Below, piece by piece: positions 47,356 to 59,475 of a stretch of 64,000 nt of DNA. The stretch comes from Fragum whitleyi (lineage: Eukaryota > Mollusca > Bivalvia > Cardiida > Cardiidae), in assembly GCA_948146395.1 (NCBI GenBank), contig OX411549.1:39479692-39543691 (forward strand), in the 5' to 3' direction. Each line of letters starts with the position of its first letter. Positions within the stretch are counted from its first letter, which is position 1. The notes under the pieces were generated by a model. The model ran no database searches. It had not been told where the DNA came from and was given only the letters and a program-made list of their open reading frames with translations. The position numbers were made by a program, and so were the translations under genes.

Positions 47356-49497
47356 TACTCAGCAAAAAAAGAAAGTATCCACTTTTCTTTTGTCAATATC
47401 TTTTGCAAGTTTATGATTAAATGATTAATTAAGGTACCTACGAGGGTGAATCAAAAATTACGTAGACTAGCGTTGTAGAAATTTTGATTTCACAGACTTT
47501 GAAGAGAAAACTACATCGTTATTAAATTGAGACAATTTTCTTTTTGTCGTGTAAATTTGGATGAAATCCAAATAGTTGGTCACCTGTAGCAACCATTCTA
47601 AAACATGTAGTCATTTGGTACCGGCGCACGGTAACGACGTCAATATGACGCTGCGGTATTGATAAGCTCCGTCTCGAAAGTCAGCACTTTTCAAAATACT
47701 CAACTCAACAATAAACACTATTTCTGCATCGCCTATCCATTGGATAAGTACTATATTCATATCAATCCGATCCAAAACGATGAACTTAAATGTGAAATGT
47801 GACTAAACGATTCTGAACTGATGTTGTTCTGTGACAATTAAAGATTAAACGCCGAGGAGACGTTTTCCATTTTCCGAGTGTCATCCTTCAGAAACACTCT
47901 CCATTCTTAAACAAACCTTTTAAACCAATTAAAAAGAAGGCATATGTCTTAATTTGAAGACCTTTTAGTTTATTTTATCATTCAAACCACTCGATTAGGT
48001 CTTCCAAAGGTCCAGTAGAACTTTATTATTGTCTGGTTGTCTCTGGCTGCGCCGGTGCCGTCGTTTCGAAGTTCAAAAATTGACGCGTGCCCTTAGTTTA
48101 CTTACTTTAAATTCGAAAAAAGCGAATGGATTATGCTTAAATTTCAAATATCCTAACTCGAAAAGTCAACACGTAATTAGGCGAAGTTAGGAAGTGTTTG
48201 GTCGTAATTGAGGGGACAATTACGGGTAGTAACACTAGAAAGTAACGTTACAAAATGGGTTGCGCCGGTAGCACCTACCAAGGTATATCAAATGTTAGAT
48301 TTTTTACGTCAGAGTCATAGCAGACTCTTGTAAAATTGATATTTTGTCAACATTAATTGATTTGAGACGTGCACAAAATTTCATTAATTTCCGTCAGGAA
48401 ATACCAAAGTTATAGTAAAAGTCCACGTATTTTTTGATCCACCCTCGTATGTGTTGGCAGTTTTACGTCTTCTCAATTCACAACATTTTTCATTCAAAAA
48501 ACTTGTCATTTTTGGTGTTTTTCAATAAATGTCGAAATCGTTGTTTTTTACGTCGACGTAAGTCAAGTGGTTGATAATGAGTTTCTTCTCAAATGAGCTC
48601 TGTGGTTAAGAAAATCAAACAATAGTTGTGTTCCGTACAACACTGTTTTTTTTATGAGGCTGAGGTAAATTTGACTACATGCATAACCAAAAACCGTCAC
48701 ACGTTGAGTTTATTTTACGGGCGTTAGTCAAAAGAGAAGAACAATGAAGACGGTGTGCTGACCATTTCCGATAGTTAAGTATTGTTATTCGCCATTTTCT
48801 AACTCAATAGGGACACGGGGAAGACGTCACGCCAAATTTTCTCATTCACGTTGACGCTTCTACGCTTCCTGACCTCTAATTCAAAACGGAAGTGAAATAA
48901 CTGTGTTAACCTTTAAAAACGCCAAACTTTAAATCTACGCCAATTGCCATTTAAGTCTTAACGGGTGTAACTCAATCAAATTTCAAACAAATTTATACGA
49001 GCCTCTCCAATGAGCTACATGAAACGTTGAATGAATGAAGCAATGTAAATGTTGTTTTGTTGTCAGCAAAAAAAGAAATAGAGAATTGGTTTTCTTGACA
49101 AGGAACGTGCAGACATAATTTGGTAAATTTGAGTTTGAATCTGCGGAAGACGTTTTTGTGTTCATCTGACGTTACATTGGCAGGGATCAGCAGAAGGTTC
49201 CTAGTTGTCTTATCAATCCAGGTTACCTTAAGCACTAATATTGCATTTGAGAAGCTCAAAACTGTCAGAAAAAAACAACTGAATATTTAGTTGAGAGTCT
49301 GCGAATTTTCAAAACGACCCCTTGGCTACGTTAACGCACATAATTTGGTAGCGGCTTCTTCAAATCACATAAAACTTTTCAAATTCATTTCCAAATGGTC
49401 AGGGTGTAATTTGCAATATATTTCCTAGAAATTCTGTTTGTACTTTTAATGAAGTCTGAAGTTTTATTGGGTGGATACTTTTTATTTTTGCTCAGTA
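47356..49497. mobile_element. 2.1-kb TA-flanked TIR element (Tc1/mariner-like), nested host
   Basis: The left end TACTCAGCAAAAAAAGAAAG and the reverse complement of the right end (TACTGAGCAAAAATAAAAAG) agree over ~27 bp through GTATCCAC, with TA outside each end. Excluding the inner element, ~1.1 kb is its own. The frame at 48993-49259 (minus) shows no transposase motif, so it appears non-autonomous or badly decayed. Confidence 0.75.
47441..48447. mobile_element. 1.0-kb TA-flanked TIR element nested in the 2.1-kb element
   Basis: The left end CGAGGGTGAATCAAAAATTA and the reverse complement of the right end (CGAGGGTGGATCAAAAAATA) match over ~25 bp; TA flanks both (47439-47440 and 48448-48449). 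No ORF of transposase size. The interior has no other copy here. Confidence 0.8.
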
Positions 49498-49617
49498 TAT
49501 TAAGAGTACATTTCTTCTCTTGTTTCCGTTTCATTTTAAGTGATCTACATTAAAATTGTATCGAGCGAACATCAGAGTGGCGAATATACTGAATGGGTAT
49601 TTTTTCTCTTTTAAGTA

Positions 49618-49735
49618 TAATTTAGTCTTATCGCGGTGCCTGGAGTACCTAACCATTGATTCCTGGCTGGTAATGTTCCACACCAGTGCGACGACGACGT
49701 CATTTTATAGCCTCTAGCTATAAAACTAGTATGTA
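49618..49735 (-). mobile_element. SINE 3' fragment
   Basis: TTATCGCGGTGCCTGGAGTA and CCATTGATTCCTGGC match the reversed SINE core. Truncated after ~115 bp. Confidence 0.65.
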
Positions 49736-50690
49736 CGTTGCTTAAGGTATGTTGATAGTCACGGAAAATAAATTTGGCAGAACAAAATTCGAATTCACTC
49801 CTGGCTGTTTTTAACAACAATCAAGGAAGAGTCAAAGGCCCTTATTTGACAGCACATTTATCTTTTCATAAGTTTTTGTGGCATTTAATTTAAAAAAAAA
49901 ACTTCACTCATATTGAATTGGTAACGACGTTCAAAGCCTATAAAATGTAGTATTTTCTTTAATGCTTATCGGTGGTCTATCGAGAAATAACGATAGATTA
50001 TCACTTGATAATCTTACCGCAAAATCAGTGAAATTATCAAAAACTTATACCCTGCTTTGGTGCATTTCATCCTATCTGACGTCGTCTATGCGGGGCGAAA
50101 TAAGTGACGTCACAAGGAACGTTTCATAGCAATCACGCGCAAAATGACGCGCTTTACGGAAAATTTGTCCTAGAAATGTCACATTTTGTCTCATTTTTGC
50201 ATTAAAGAAATAGAATAATCGTTTGTTTTTCGTTTAAGATCGATAAATATTTCATTTCGTGAACAACAAAAGCTATATTTACGCTCGTCGTGAAAATATA
50301 GCTTTTGTTGTTCACTCAATTAAAATATAAATCGATCTTACCCTGAAACAAACGATTATCCTCTATATCATTATTTGCTGACGTAATGGTACTCTCAACG
50401 TTGTAAGATATATAAGACAACAACAGATTTTCAATACAGCGAAAAAAAATCCACGTAGTTATTTAATCTCGAAAAAAGTCACATAGAATGTAACCTGAAT
50501 GAATCATTTACTTTTGATAAGATCTGCCAAAGATATAAGTTTATCATTTGATAATTTAATCGGTCAATCGATGAAATTGTCATCTTCAAATCTTCCTGGA
50601 ATCTTTCTAAATTCGCGGTGAAAATTTCCAGAAAGAAGATGTATTACGAAGTTGTGTTTAAGAGAGAGAAAATGAGCCACATTTTGGACA
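49732..50690 (+). repeat. local duplication, copy 1 (with insertion)
   Basis: Shares with 51013-51545 the blocks TACGTTGCTTAAGGTA, GGAAAATAAATTT, CACTCCTGGCTGTT, ACTCTCAACGTTGTAAGATA and GGTCAATCGATGAAATTGTC. It is ~410 bp longer because of an insertion at ~49955-50365. Confidence 0.85.
49955..50365. mobile_element. ~410-bp hairpin element inserted in duplication copy 1
   Basis: Absent from copy 2, whose sequence (near 51221-51232) is the empty site. The right part is a long hairpin (50215-50359) with a perfect 21-bp core stem GTGAACAACAAAAGCTATAT and a TACGCTCGTCGTGAA loop. The left part has GACGTCG and GTGACGTCAC blocks recalling family E. Ends are approximate. Confidence 0.75.
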
Positions 50691-51012
50691 CTTACTGACG
50701 CAACAAAAAGTCTAGTTCAAAATTTTAGGTCCGAGTCTATCCAACACATACAAAAACAACCATTATCTTCACATAAAAACCAAATTATAAAGCTTCAAAA
50801 AAGCTTAATTTTGCAAAATTCCGTGCTTTGAAGGTCGTTGCCATGTTAACCAGATAATCTGAAAACATTTATTTTTATTTATTTATTCATGTATTTATTT
50901 GTCAGTTTTTTTCTTTTATCATCATTCCCTTCCTGTGTGTGAGATTTCATCAAAACCGGAGACCATGTGTGCCAAAATTGTTTAAGTCGTTACAGAGAAT
51001 GGGTATTGATTA

Positions 51013-51545
51013 GTTTGTACGTTGCTTAAGGTAGGTCGATATAGTTACGGAAAATAAATTTTGCAGAACAAAATCCGAATGCACTCCTGGCTGTTACAAT
51101 CTAGGAAGATTCGAAGGTCCTAATTTGACAGCGCATTCGTCTATTCATAAGTTTTTGTGGGATTTAAACACTTAACTCTCATTGAATTGGTTTCGACGTT
51201 CGAAGCCTATATGATGTAATATTATCATTATCTGCTGACGAACTTAAAGGTACTCTCAACGTTGTAAGATAGATAAAACAACAACAGAATTTCAATACTG
51301 CGAAAACAAAACTACGTATTAATTATAACTCGAAAAAAGTCAAAGAGAATGTAACCTAAATAAATCGATTGCTGTGGATAAGATCTGCCACAGTTATAAA
51401 TTTATCATTTGATAATTTTATCGGTCAATCGATGAAATTGTCATCTTCAAATCTTCCTAGAATCTTACTAAATTCGCGGTGAAAATATCCAGAAAGTAGA
51501 TGTATAACGAAGTTGTGTTTAAGAGAAAGAGATAAAATTCTCGGA
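51013..51545 (+). repeat. local duplication, copy 2 (empty site)
   Basis: Second copy of the 49732-50690 unit, about 1.28 kb downstream. Sequence between the copies (50691-51012) is unassigned. Confidence 0.85.
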
Positions 51546-51837
51546 GGGTTTGGGTAATCTGACCTTTGGATAATTTATACGACAAATTTAAAGCGAGATA
51601 TTACATTTTTCTGTCGGGAATTGTAAGTAGCTATTCCGCACATATAAAACTTAGCACAGTCTGGACACTACCATAATGATGTTTGGTGACACGAATGTCG
51701 TACCTACAGCTCGAATCAAGCTGTAGATACGAAATTTTGGTCTCAACATCACTGCATATGAGCCTTTTTATAAGAAAATCTAACATTAGTTAGGATTTGT
51801 ATTTATAATACCGTAAACCTTATGTTAAACTCGTTCC
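51546..51837. other. unassigned stretch with a short palindrome
   Basis: CTACAGCTCGAATCAAGCTGTAG-type hairpin near 51706. No gene. Confidence 0.4.
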
Positions 51838-52138
51838 GCTAGGAAGACCACCAAGAAGGTGGTCTCTTATGGAAATGGTCGCTTAATACAGCTTTTCGTG
51901 ATAAATACAGGTCATTTTGATAGCATGTATAGCATAAATAAAATGATGAATAAGTCCTAATGAGACGATTCTAACGGGTTCCAACAGCATAAGATTTAAA
52001 TAATAAAGTTGTTTTTTTCTTTTCAGAATTCCACTTTTTCAGAGATCTTGCTAAGGGCTTTTTATGGTGGTCGCTTAAAAAGTTTGGTCGCTTAATAGAG
52101 TGGTCGCTTATGCAATATCGACTGTACTCGGAAAAAGA
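51838..52138 (+). mobile_element. family H MITE-like element, copy 2
   Basis: GACCACCAAGAAGGTGGTC hairpin at the left, GTCGCTTAATACAG, GAGACGATTCTAACGGG, and direct GGTCGCTTAATAGA-type units at the right ending in GACTGTACT. Matches 22565-22846. Confidence 0.65.
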
Positions 52139-52402
52139 GATGAGTCAACCGAATATATGAAATATGTAAGGCGAAAAATACCATCTTGGTAGTGTCAAAA
52201 GTGTATACTCTTGTCAGACCGCACGGAATGCACGGCCCGACATGGATGGAAGATGTTCGCGCTGAGTTGAACTATTGCATTTATATCATCAATTCTACCT
52301 TTGGTGGGTTTTGAAATGCGACTACCTGTTAATATCTGCTAGAACAATCTCTTGATTTGAAGGCTTTCCAAAGTGGTCCAATTTCGCCAGACTATCACAT
52401 AT

Positions 52403-52512
52403 GTGACCCGTCACGCGAAAAGTGACCATCTTGGACCATCAGTTAGCGCTGCCTGACTGGGGTCGACACTTTGCGCACTATCCAGATGGTCCCTTTTCGC
52501 GTGACGAATCAC
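52403..52512 (+). mobile_element. family C MITE, short deletion derivative
   Basis: Only 110 bp but with the best-preserved ends: GTGACCCGTCACGCGAAAAG at the left, and the complement of the right end GTGATTCGTCACGCGAAAAG. The middle keeps one GACTGGGGTCGACACTTTGC half-hairpin. Confidence 0.85.
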
Positions 52513-52516
52513 ATAT

Positions 52517-52778
52517 TTATTATGAGGGTCGTGAGTTCGAAGCCCGGCTCGGTCAACTTCCTTCCATCATTTAACAAAAAGTCATTGTGACACGAGCCAT
52601 TTGTCTCGCACCAATGTGTTTAGAATAAATAGTACCCTGAGCGGGATAAGAAGCTGGCGGTTCGGATGAAATGTTGTGGTTGTAATGGTGTCATAAACGA
52701 CCATAGTCCATAGGTAGGTGCAGCAGCCTTCGCGATATAACTGCGATAATGTTGAAAGTGTTGTTAAACCTAATACAT
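52517..52778 (+). mobile_element. diverged tRNA-SINE
   Basis: GGGTCGTGAGTTCGAAGCCC marks a B-box-like head. ACCAATGTGTTTAGAATAAA, CGATATAACTGCGATAATGT and GTTGAAAGTGTTGTTAAACC mark the body and 3' core. The 5' half of the tRNA head is lost. Confidence 0.7.
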
Positions 52779-52925
52779 GTATTGACAATATAATTATATT
52801 ATGTGGGGGAAGAGAGATCTCCGTTCCGAGCTCTTGTGGAAATAAAAAAAAATCAATGAATTAATGAATAAAAAAGATTGATATCAAGAGAAAACGCCAA
52901 ATGACAACCAAACGTGGTACAGTAA

Positions 52926-53242
52926 TTATCTTATAACTATACAAATATCTGTGTGATAACAACCCGTATGATATTTTTTATGATATCACATAGTTATTTT
53001 TAGAACAATAATATCATACAGTTATTTTTAGAAACTTGCATTTCGGTAAGAAACATCGACGAAAACAAGACAAAAAGAGGTTATAAGATAAATATAATAC
53101 ATTCTTAGTGTATTGTATGAAAAAAATATCAAACTCGGTTGTGAGAATTGACAATTGTCTCGGCAGAGCCTCGACAATGATCAATTCTCCCAACCTCGTT
53201 AGATATTTTTTTTCATATAATACACTAAGTATGTATTATATA
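52926..53242 (+). mobile_element. family B double-hairpin element, copy 2
   Basis: TTATCTTATAACTATACAAA start, two hairpins as in copy 1, and an end at AAGTATGTATTATATAT. It directly abuts a family A element. Confidence 0.8.
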
Positions 53243-53636
53243 TTTAACATCGTGAAATTAACCTTCACCTCGATCGTACCCATTCTTAATCGCTCACTCA
53301 GCGCTCCGTCTATTCATTCCAAACACTCACTCTCTCAAATTACACAAAAACGCCCCGAAATTGTTAAGAAACACATTCCAAATCGATCAAACGATCAACA
53401 TTTCATTTTAATGTGTCCAATTGGTACGGATAGATACACAAATTGGAAAGTATATAGATTTTTATAAAGGGAAGTATTGAATATATCTAATTTCGTCCAG
53501 GATGAACGAAATTAGCGATATTGAATTACATCCCTTTAATTTTAATTAAAACTCACTTCACACACTTATTCAATATAATTCCAAATTAATTCCAAAATCA
53601 TTCGACTTGTCAATTTCTCAATGTTTCTGACTGTAT
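53243..53636 (-). mobile_element. family A MITE-like element, copy 6
   Basis: AACATCGTGAAATTAACCTT at one end, GACTTGTCAATTTCTCAATG at the other, and a central palindrome around TCGTCCAGGATGAACGAAAT. The outer base pairs of the left terminus are missing where family B abuts it. Confidence 0.75.
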
Positions 53637-54649
53637 CTTCAGCATCAATAAAACGATACTTTGGTCGCCCATTATCGCCATTTTGATACCACGTGTTCTG
53701 AATAAAACATTAAGTGCGGCCAAACTATGATAGATGACAACTATAATAATTCCACAGTTTTCCTCATTTATTATGACCTACATAGAAGACGTATGATGTT
53801 GTTTTTTAATCAAATAATTCGTTTCCGAAATGTTCCAGCAACTCCCATGTGTATGTTTTCGTTTCCTTAACAAGCTCATGTACCGTAAACGAAAAAACAA
53901 TCGGCGATAATTTTATGGAAAATTATATTGGAAACACAACTTATTATATGTGGGTATTTTTTAAGGGCAGAGTTGTTATAATCAACAATTTCTAACATGG
54001 CAGGACAGAGCTTAAGTAACGGTTCGTTGGATTGAAAATTGTTGTATATAGGCATTTATACATATGTATATATTTACTCACTTTTAGAGATAGTCGGCAA
54101 TATAAACTTGAAACGTTAAATCAACTTCAGTAGCCAAACCCTCTTACTTCAGCTGAAGTTTCGAGGTTTTTGCCAATTTTCCTAAGCACGTTAATCCTTT
54201 GAATTGAAGGATACAATAATTTACATGCGAAAACGAGAAATGCTGACTAACTTTTGGAGGAATCAAAAATATTGAAATGCAAAATCGCGAAATTTCGTTA
54301 CGGGTAACCTATGTCCTGTCAGGGCAGGTGAAAATAACACAGAATAATACATTTGCTTTAGAATTAATAAAATCATCAATATATTAATCACCAAAAGCAG
54401 GTCAGAAATTCTTTATAATCATGACACTATATCTAAACAAGAAATAGCGATTCGTCAGATTAGTGAGCTATCTTTTAATAGAAATCCGTCTTTAATGCGA
54501 GATAGAAATCCAAAGGACATTGAAGGACCTTTTGTACACATATAACCAGATTACCTGCCTGCTTTTGTGAGTTTTGAAAATATCATTTTTGCAGCAATAT
54601 CCCTGCGTCTAGTGCTCCCACTACCAATTATTTCTTTTCGTTGCGCCAT
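53637..54649. other. unassigned stretch
   Basis: About 1 kb without a recognised feature. Confidence 0.3.
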
Positions 54650-54778
54650 ACCACTTAAACCAGCCTTGCGTGCAGTTTTTCAATTATACCCCGCTTTGCA
54701 CGTGTATTTGCGTGCAGAATGGGGTATAATCGGAGAACTGTTTGCACTGTATTGACATCCTGAACGTAGGGTATATCT
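54650..54778. mobile_element. family G hairpin element, copy 2
   Basis: Hairpin arms TATACCCCGCTTTGCACGTG and GCGTGCAGAATGGGGTATAA, then CATCCTGAACGTAGGGTATA. Confidence 0.65.
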
Positions 54779-55114
54779 TTTCAACCGAGCCACATGGTAC
54801 CATTCCAACCCTTCGTACACTTCTTAAATCATTTGCCAATAAGTATACCTTGGTTTATTTTGACCCTGTAGAAAAAATGCTTAAATTAAATTACCGACAT
54901 ATCTTATAAATAAACAAAATACATCTTACATTCAATACCGCTTGTTATTCATTCCCATGAAAGCATGTGCAAAAATTAAGTAGAAAAATCAGGTTTTCAT
55001 TTATCTAAATGACAGGGGTCATATTCAGGTCAATAAAACCGTGCTATATAACGCATATAACGCCTGTTTCAAGACGTTAATCGGATGAAAGTTCGCCGAT
55101 CCTGGGGCCTATTT

Positions 55115-55323
55115 TTTGCCTTAGTCAAAAATTAAAGTTGCTTCTACAGGAGTAACTAAATATAGATTTCTGACATGCATCATCTCAGTGGCATCGTCTT
55201 CTTAAGACGATTCTAATGAGATATTGGAAGACAGAACCTAATAATTGATAAAATTACCAGGTACGATTTGTGATTTGACCTACAATCATCTTTTCGTAAG
55301 GTGTTTAGTAAAACGGGCCCAAG
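55115..55323 (-). mobile_element. family F TIR element, copy 2
   Basis: Reverse complement of 22940-23160: TTAAAGTTGCTTCTACAGGA, the palindrome ATCGTCTTCTTAAGACGATT, and an end TTTAGTAAAACGGGCCCA. Confidence 0.75.
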
Positions 55324-55739
55324 GATTCCAGTGTTAAAGACCCATTGCATTACAGAATGATTTAAAAAGGTCTTGTCACACAGACAGACAAATAAAGAAA
55401 AGGTGAAAGCGTCCGCGAAACGCTTAGGTAATGGTACCCCGTTTTTCACGGGTACTCGCGTGCACAGCGGACTACCTTTAATGAACTTTGCCAATAGTTA
55501 TTGAATCCGGACCGTACCTCAGACATTGTCACACTGATTCTACGCAAGCATTTATATTTCAGATTGCTGACGACTTATATTCTTAACTTGCAGGGGAAAA
55601 CGTTCGTGGATCAAAGAAACAAATATTTCTCCCAACAAGATTCACTCTATCGATTCTGACAAAACAATTCTGTTGTGACTGAATAATAAACCTATTTGTA
55701 CACATTCAAACAAATAGCCAATGCCAACTATGTAAATAT
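55324..55739. other. unassigned stretch
   Basis: Nothing recognisable; the frame at 55213-55494 (minus) overlaps family F and has no domain. Confidence 0.3.
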
Positions 55740-55994
55740 GCGACCTGTCAGACGAAAAAGGGCCATCTGTGAGGTGCTTAAACTGACGACCCTAGTCAGA
55801 CCTCGCTGATTGCGCCGGCTACCTAGGGTCGAAGCTTTTTCAAAATTGGCTGACTAGCCGAAATGAGAATGATGATTTCAGCCATATAAGATTTTTGAAA
55901 TGTGACCTAGGGTTGACCTCTGCTGAAACCAATTTCCATTTCAAATATCTATTTAACGTAGTTGAAAGATAGTGTTTTTTGTGTGGCGTATCGC
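55740..55994 (-). mobile_element. family C MITE, copy 4
   Basis: GCGACCTGTCAGACGAAAAA at the left, GTGTGGCGTATCGC at the right. The GACCCTAGTCAGACCTCGCT hairpin lies near the left edge, so it is reversed relative to copies 1 and 2. The GTGACCTAGGGTTGACCTCT inner block matches. Confidence 0.8.
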
Positions 55995-56346
55995 ATATTT
56001 GTTTTCCAAGTACCGCGTTAAAGTAAATGTATTGTTTGTTCTTCTGTTGATTTTTTCTTGGACATTTCTGAGAAAAGAGGTGTTAGTTTCAAGCCATTTT
56101 CATCATAATGACCCCTATTAATTTCTCCACATGAAGGGCATGCAACACTAGACGGCAACAGCAACGCGCTTCCAAGGCAATAAAGCATTTTTCAGATTCC
56201 ATTGGATTCGCCGGATAATGTTCGCAATTTTCAGGGGAAAAGTAGATAATTGACTGGACCAAGGTCGTCATTGCGATGCCACTGTACACTTGTAACGACT
56301 CTGTGGAGATTTTAGTGTGCTTTTAGGATGACAAATTGCTTTTTTA

Positions 56347-56588
56347 CCGAGATTCGGGCCGCGCTGTCAAAGCGCAGTTGGTAGCGCGTCGTTATAGAGG
56401 TCCTGGATCGATCTCCGACGACGGCACTCATTCTTTCCGTCTATTTGTCTCTCACCAATGGGTCGATAAATCTAAGACATATATGGGATGGCAGCTAGAG
56501 GCTAGAAAAAGATGTAATGATAGTACTTGTGTGGCGACGATAGAGCTGAAAGATTGTTGAAATCGGCGTAAAACCCCGTTTAAAATTG
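56347..56588 (+). mobile_element. tRNA-headed SINE
   Basis: The head has AGCGCAGTTGGTAGCGCGTC (A-box region) and TGGATCGATCTCC (B-box region). The body has CCAATGGGTCGATAAATC and the 3' core AAGATTGTTGAAATCGGCGT followed by AAAACCCC. It resembles 2193-2471 but lacks the GGAATCCATTG block. No clear target duplication. Confidence 0.8.
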
Positions 56589-56861
56589 TACTGAGCTTGT
56601 CTACGATGCTTTTATGGCTTTGTTTTACCGCGCTGATGGAATTGTTACATGGCGAATACACAACGCTCAGGTGTCGAGTCGTCATAGGGCCTACTTATTC
56701 TGAATGTTGCCGAAGGGACGCCGTAGGAGGAATAAAGACGCAGTGAAATCGCAGTAAAGTCACCGTACCAACGCCACTGCTTATCTGTGTCGTTTTCGCT
56801 GCGCTCATGATTCGATGTTGAGGCGCTGCCACGGTGCTTTTACTGCAGTCTTGTCAAGTCA

Positions 56862-57325
56862 CCATTCGGAACATCACTCGGCCATTTCCGTAAACTACAA
56901 CATACCTCGGATGTATGTAAGGCTGATGGGTATGTAACGAAATCGTGCATTTTGTTAGGCGGAAATAGTGTAAGAAAACTAGCACTGTAGATTTATATCT
57001 TTTACAGTATATAACGGCTGAAAAATCTTAATTTTTGAGAATGACGAATCATTCTCAAAAATTATGATTTTTTTCAGCCGTTATTTAAGTATCGAAAGAT
57101 ATTTATATGATAATTTGATTGTTACACGTCAGTGACTTAAACGAGTAGCGTTGGCGACGTCGAAAGTTTTAACTCACAGTTTCGAGGGCTAACGCCATTT
57201 TAACTGACGTCATCGAGTATTTCAATGATTTTCCCGTACTTTTCAAAAATAGTCCGTCTATGTACATCCGAGATTGATTGTGAGATTGGCCGAGTGGTGT
57301 TTCGAATGGTCAAGTCACATTACAA
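56862..57325. mobile_element. foldback element with central palindrome
   Basis: Left end GTCAAGTCACCATTCGGAAC and the reverse complement of the right end (GTGACTTGACCATTCGAAAC) share CACTCGGCCA and CCTCGGATGTA. At 57010-57090 a long central hairpin pairs TAACGGCTGAAAAATCTTA with its complement around a TGAGAATGACGAATCATTCTC tip. Its TTCGGAACATCACTCGG block is also in the 5140 element, which links it to family E. Confidence 0.65.
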
Positions 57326-58027
57326 CGGCGAGAATAATCTGTAAACTCAAATGCGCGCCATAAGATCACGCTCTGTGTCGATCTCCTGCGTTCTCAGCAA
57401 TCGCACGGCATTCCCACTGCGTCTCGCTGTGACCTTATTGCAATAGAGGCGATGCAATCGCGTCCTCGTTGCACTCTGGAAATGTGCAGATCGCTGAGAT
57501 TTAACTGCAATAGATCCACGGTTAAACCCCGTTTAGTCTTTGTCCTACTTTATCATCCAATCAGAATGCTGGATTTTTCAAATTTTTGATGGTTTATTTT
57601 CCATAAACCTACTCAGCTTCGGTTTATTGTGATCATTATATTTCATTTAAACTTCAAGGTTTATGTGTTATTCCACGCATGCGTACATACTAAACTCTTC
57701 CCCCTCATTTATATGCAACGAGCACATGAAAAGTAAAGGAGAAAATCGTAATTTACGTGCATCTGTTGCATTCCCCATATTCTACACTGATTTTGACCTG
57801 GTTTGGCGTGACATGGCCTGTCCATTTGTTTTCATGTGGTTAAACCCCGATTTCAACCTTATTGTAGTTGAATTGCAATGGCTGGAGCACCTACCCATAG
57901 TTGATTCGCTTACTTAACATTTATGTGCATATTTGCTTCTGTATGAAGCGAGAAACTTTTTATCGTTTCATTAATAAAATGTCTTTGTTTAAACAGATTG
58001 GTATACCAGTACGCCCTTCTCCGGCAA
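57326..58027. other. unassigned stretch
   Basis: No gene is supported; a short GGCTGGAGCACCTACCCATA stretch near 57880 may be a SINE scrap. Confidence 0.3.
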
Positions 58028-58172
58028 TGACCATCCCCGTGTTCAGGGTGAAAAAGCGTTTCGCGAGCGCATTGAAAAGATACCCAGTTTGCACGTGCAC
58101 ATACGTGCAAAGCTAGGTATCATTTCGAAAGCGCCTAACTTACGTTTTCATCCTGAACGCAGGGTATATTTT
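58028..58172. mobile_element. family G hairpin element, copy 3
   Basis: GTGTTCAGGGTGAAAAAGCG at the left, a hairpin around TTTGCACGTGCACATACGTG, and CATCCTGAACGCAGGGTATA at the right; the outer ends are complementary (TTCAGGGT against the complement of CCTGAACG). Confidence 0.65.
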
Positions 58173-58416
58173 AGTCAGTGTTTTGTTAGGTTAAGTTCAT
58201 TTGTCCTTATATATGAATAAATTTGTTGATTTACAGCTACTGGCACATTTTCTTAAAATGCAACCTATTAATTACATCTAATACAGTTAAACATTTATTC
58301 TTGCGAAAGTACTTGTAAAACAGAGTGGACACATATCATATTTTCGTTCATCGTCAGAACGGAGGTCATTGTCAGATCAATAAAAACAAACATTACTGCA
58401 TCTTTTATCATCGGTA

Positions 58417-59314
58417 TAGTCCGTTTGACTTTTATATGGACCAACCTTTTCATCAGTTACATAAAATTGCGTTTGAATAAAGGATTTGTATGTAGTCAAA
58501 TCTTAATTTCAGCTTAATACCATTCAAAAAAATATTTTTTGAAAATAAAATGATTTCGAAATTATGATTTTGTCTATCTAGTTTATGTTAATATTTTCGC
58601 ATTATCCGTCCTTAAACACGAGGGGTGATGGAGGCTGTTCAATAGTAAGAAAACGTCAACATATATAGTAAAAACACGTGGCTTCATACTAAACTTTTGA
58701 CAGATGAAATGTCCATTATTCCTTATTTGGACATGCTAATTAGCATATCGACGGTCATGACATCTTAAACTTAAATAGCACGTGATTTTTACCGTTAGTA
58801 CTCGCCTTTTCATCAAGTTTTCCTCGTGAAATTCCCAACTACTTCGTTTAATAATGCTTTTTGATTGGTCTTAATATGTAAATATAGGGTTCATCTCAGA
58901 ATGAATAAAATCAATAATCAATTATCTGGTCGAACAGTTTCTGCAGAAAGAGAGAATATACACAGATTTGATATCCAACGGTAGCAAAAATCTTAGAAAA
59001 ACTTAATTAAATTGAAAAACTCGATTTTATAGTAATACAATTCACTTAAAATCTTACTCTTTTGACTCGACCCCTATGCAAATCAGTACTATTTTTGGTT
59101 ATACAATTCGCTGTTCCGTTTAATACAGTAACAAGTAGGTATGAAATGCTGAAAGTTAACATGTAGACGGACGGACAAAATCATTATTTTACATTCAAAA
59201 ATTCGTCATGGTATTAGCTGGAAAAAATTATATGACAAGAAAAATATGCGTTTCATTAATTCATTTCTGAGATTTTCGGCGAAATGTTGGTCCATATAGA
59301 AGTCAAACGGACTA
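58417..59314 (+). mobile_element. family D TIR element, 898 bp, copy 1
   Basis: TAGTCCGTTTGACTTTTATA at the left and the complement of the right end (TAGTCCGTTTGACTTCTATA) extend ~33 bp through GGACCAAC. TA lies outside each end (58415-58416 and 59315-59316). The interior has the GAGGGGTGATGGAGGCTGTT and GACATGCTAATTAGCATATC blocks shared with copy 2. No transposase, so non-autonomous; TA duplication suggests the Tc1/mariner superfamily but does not prove it. Confidence 0.9.
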
Positions 59315-59475
59315 TAATAGCTCTTTAAAAAGCCTCGGTATTTACGTGCATAGTTCAACAACTCCATATTTGGAAGGAGAGGGGCGTTTACTTGTAATAA
59401 ATGTATCCGGCTTATTTCGTTTAAATCGTGCAATATGATGCCAATAATACAAAAGGCGGGAAAAAGACTAAGTCA

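Noticed and set aside
48993..49259. Transposase remnant of the 2.1-kb TA-flanked element
   Set aside because: No helix-turn-helix or DDE-like motif could be recognised in it.
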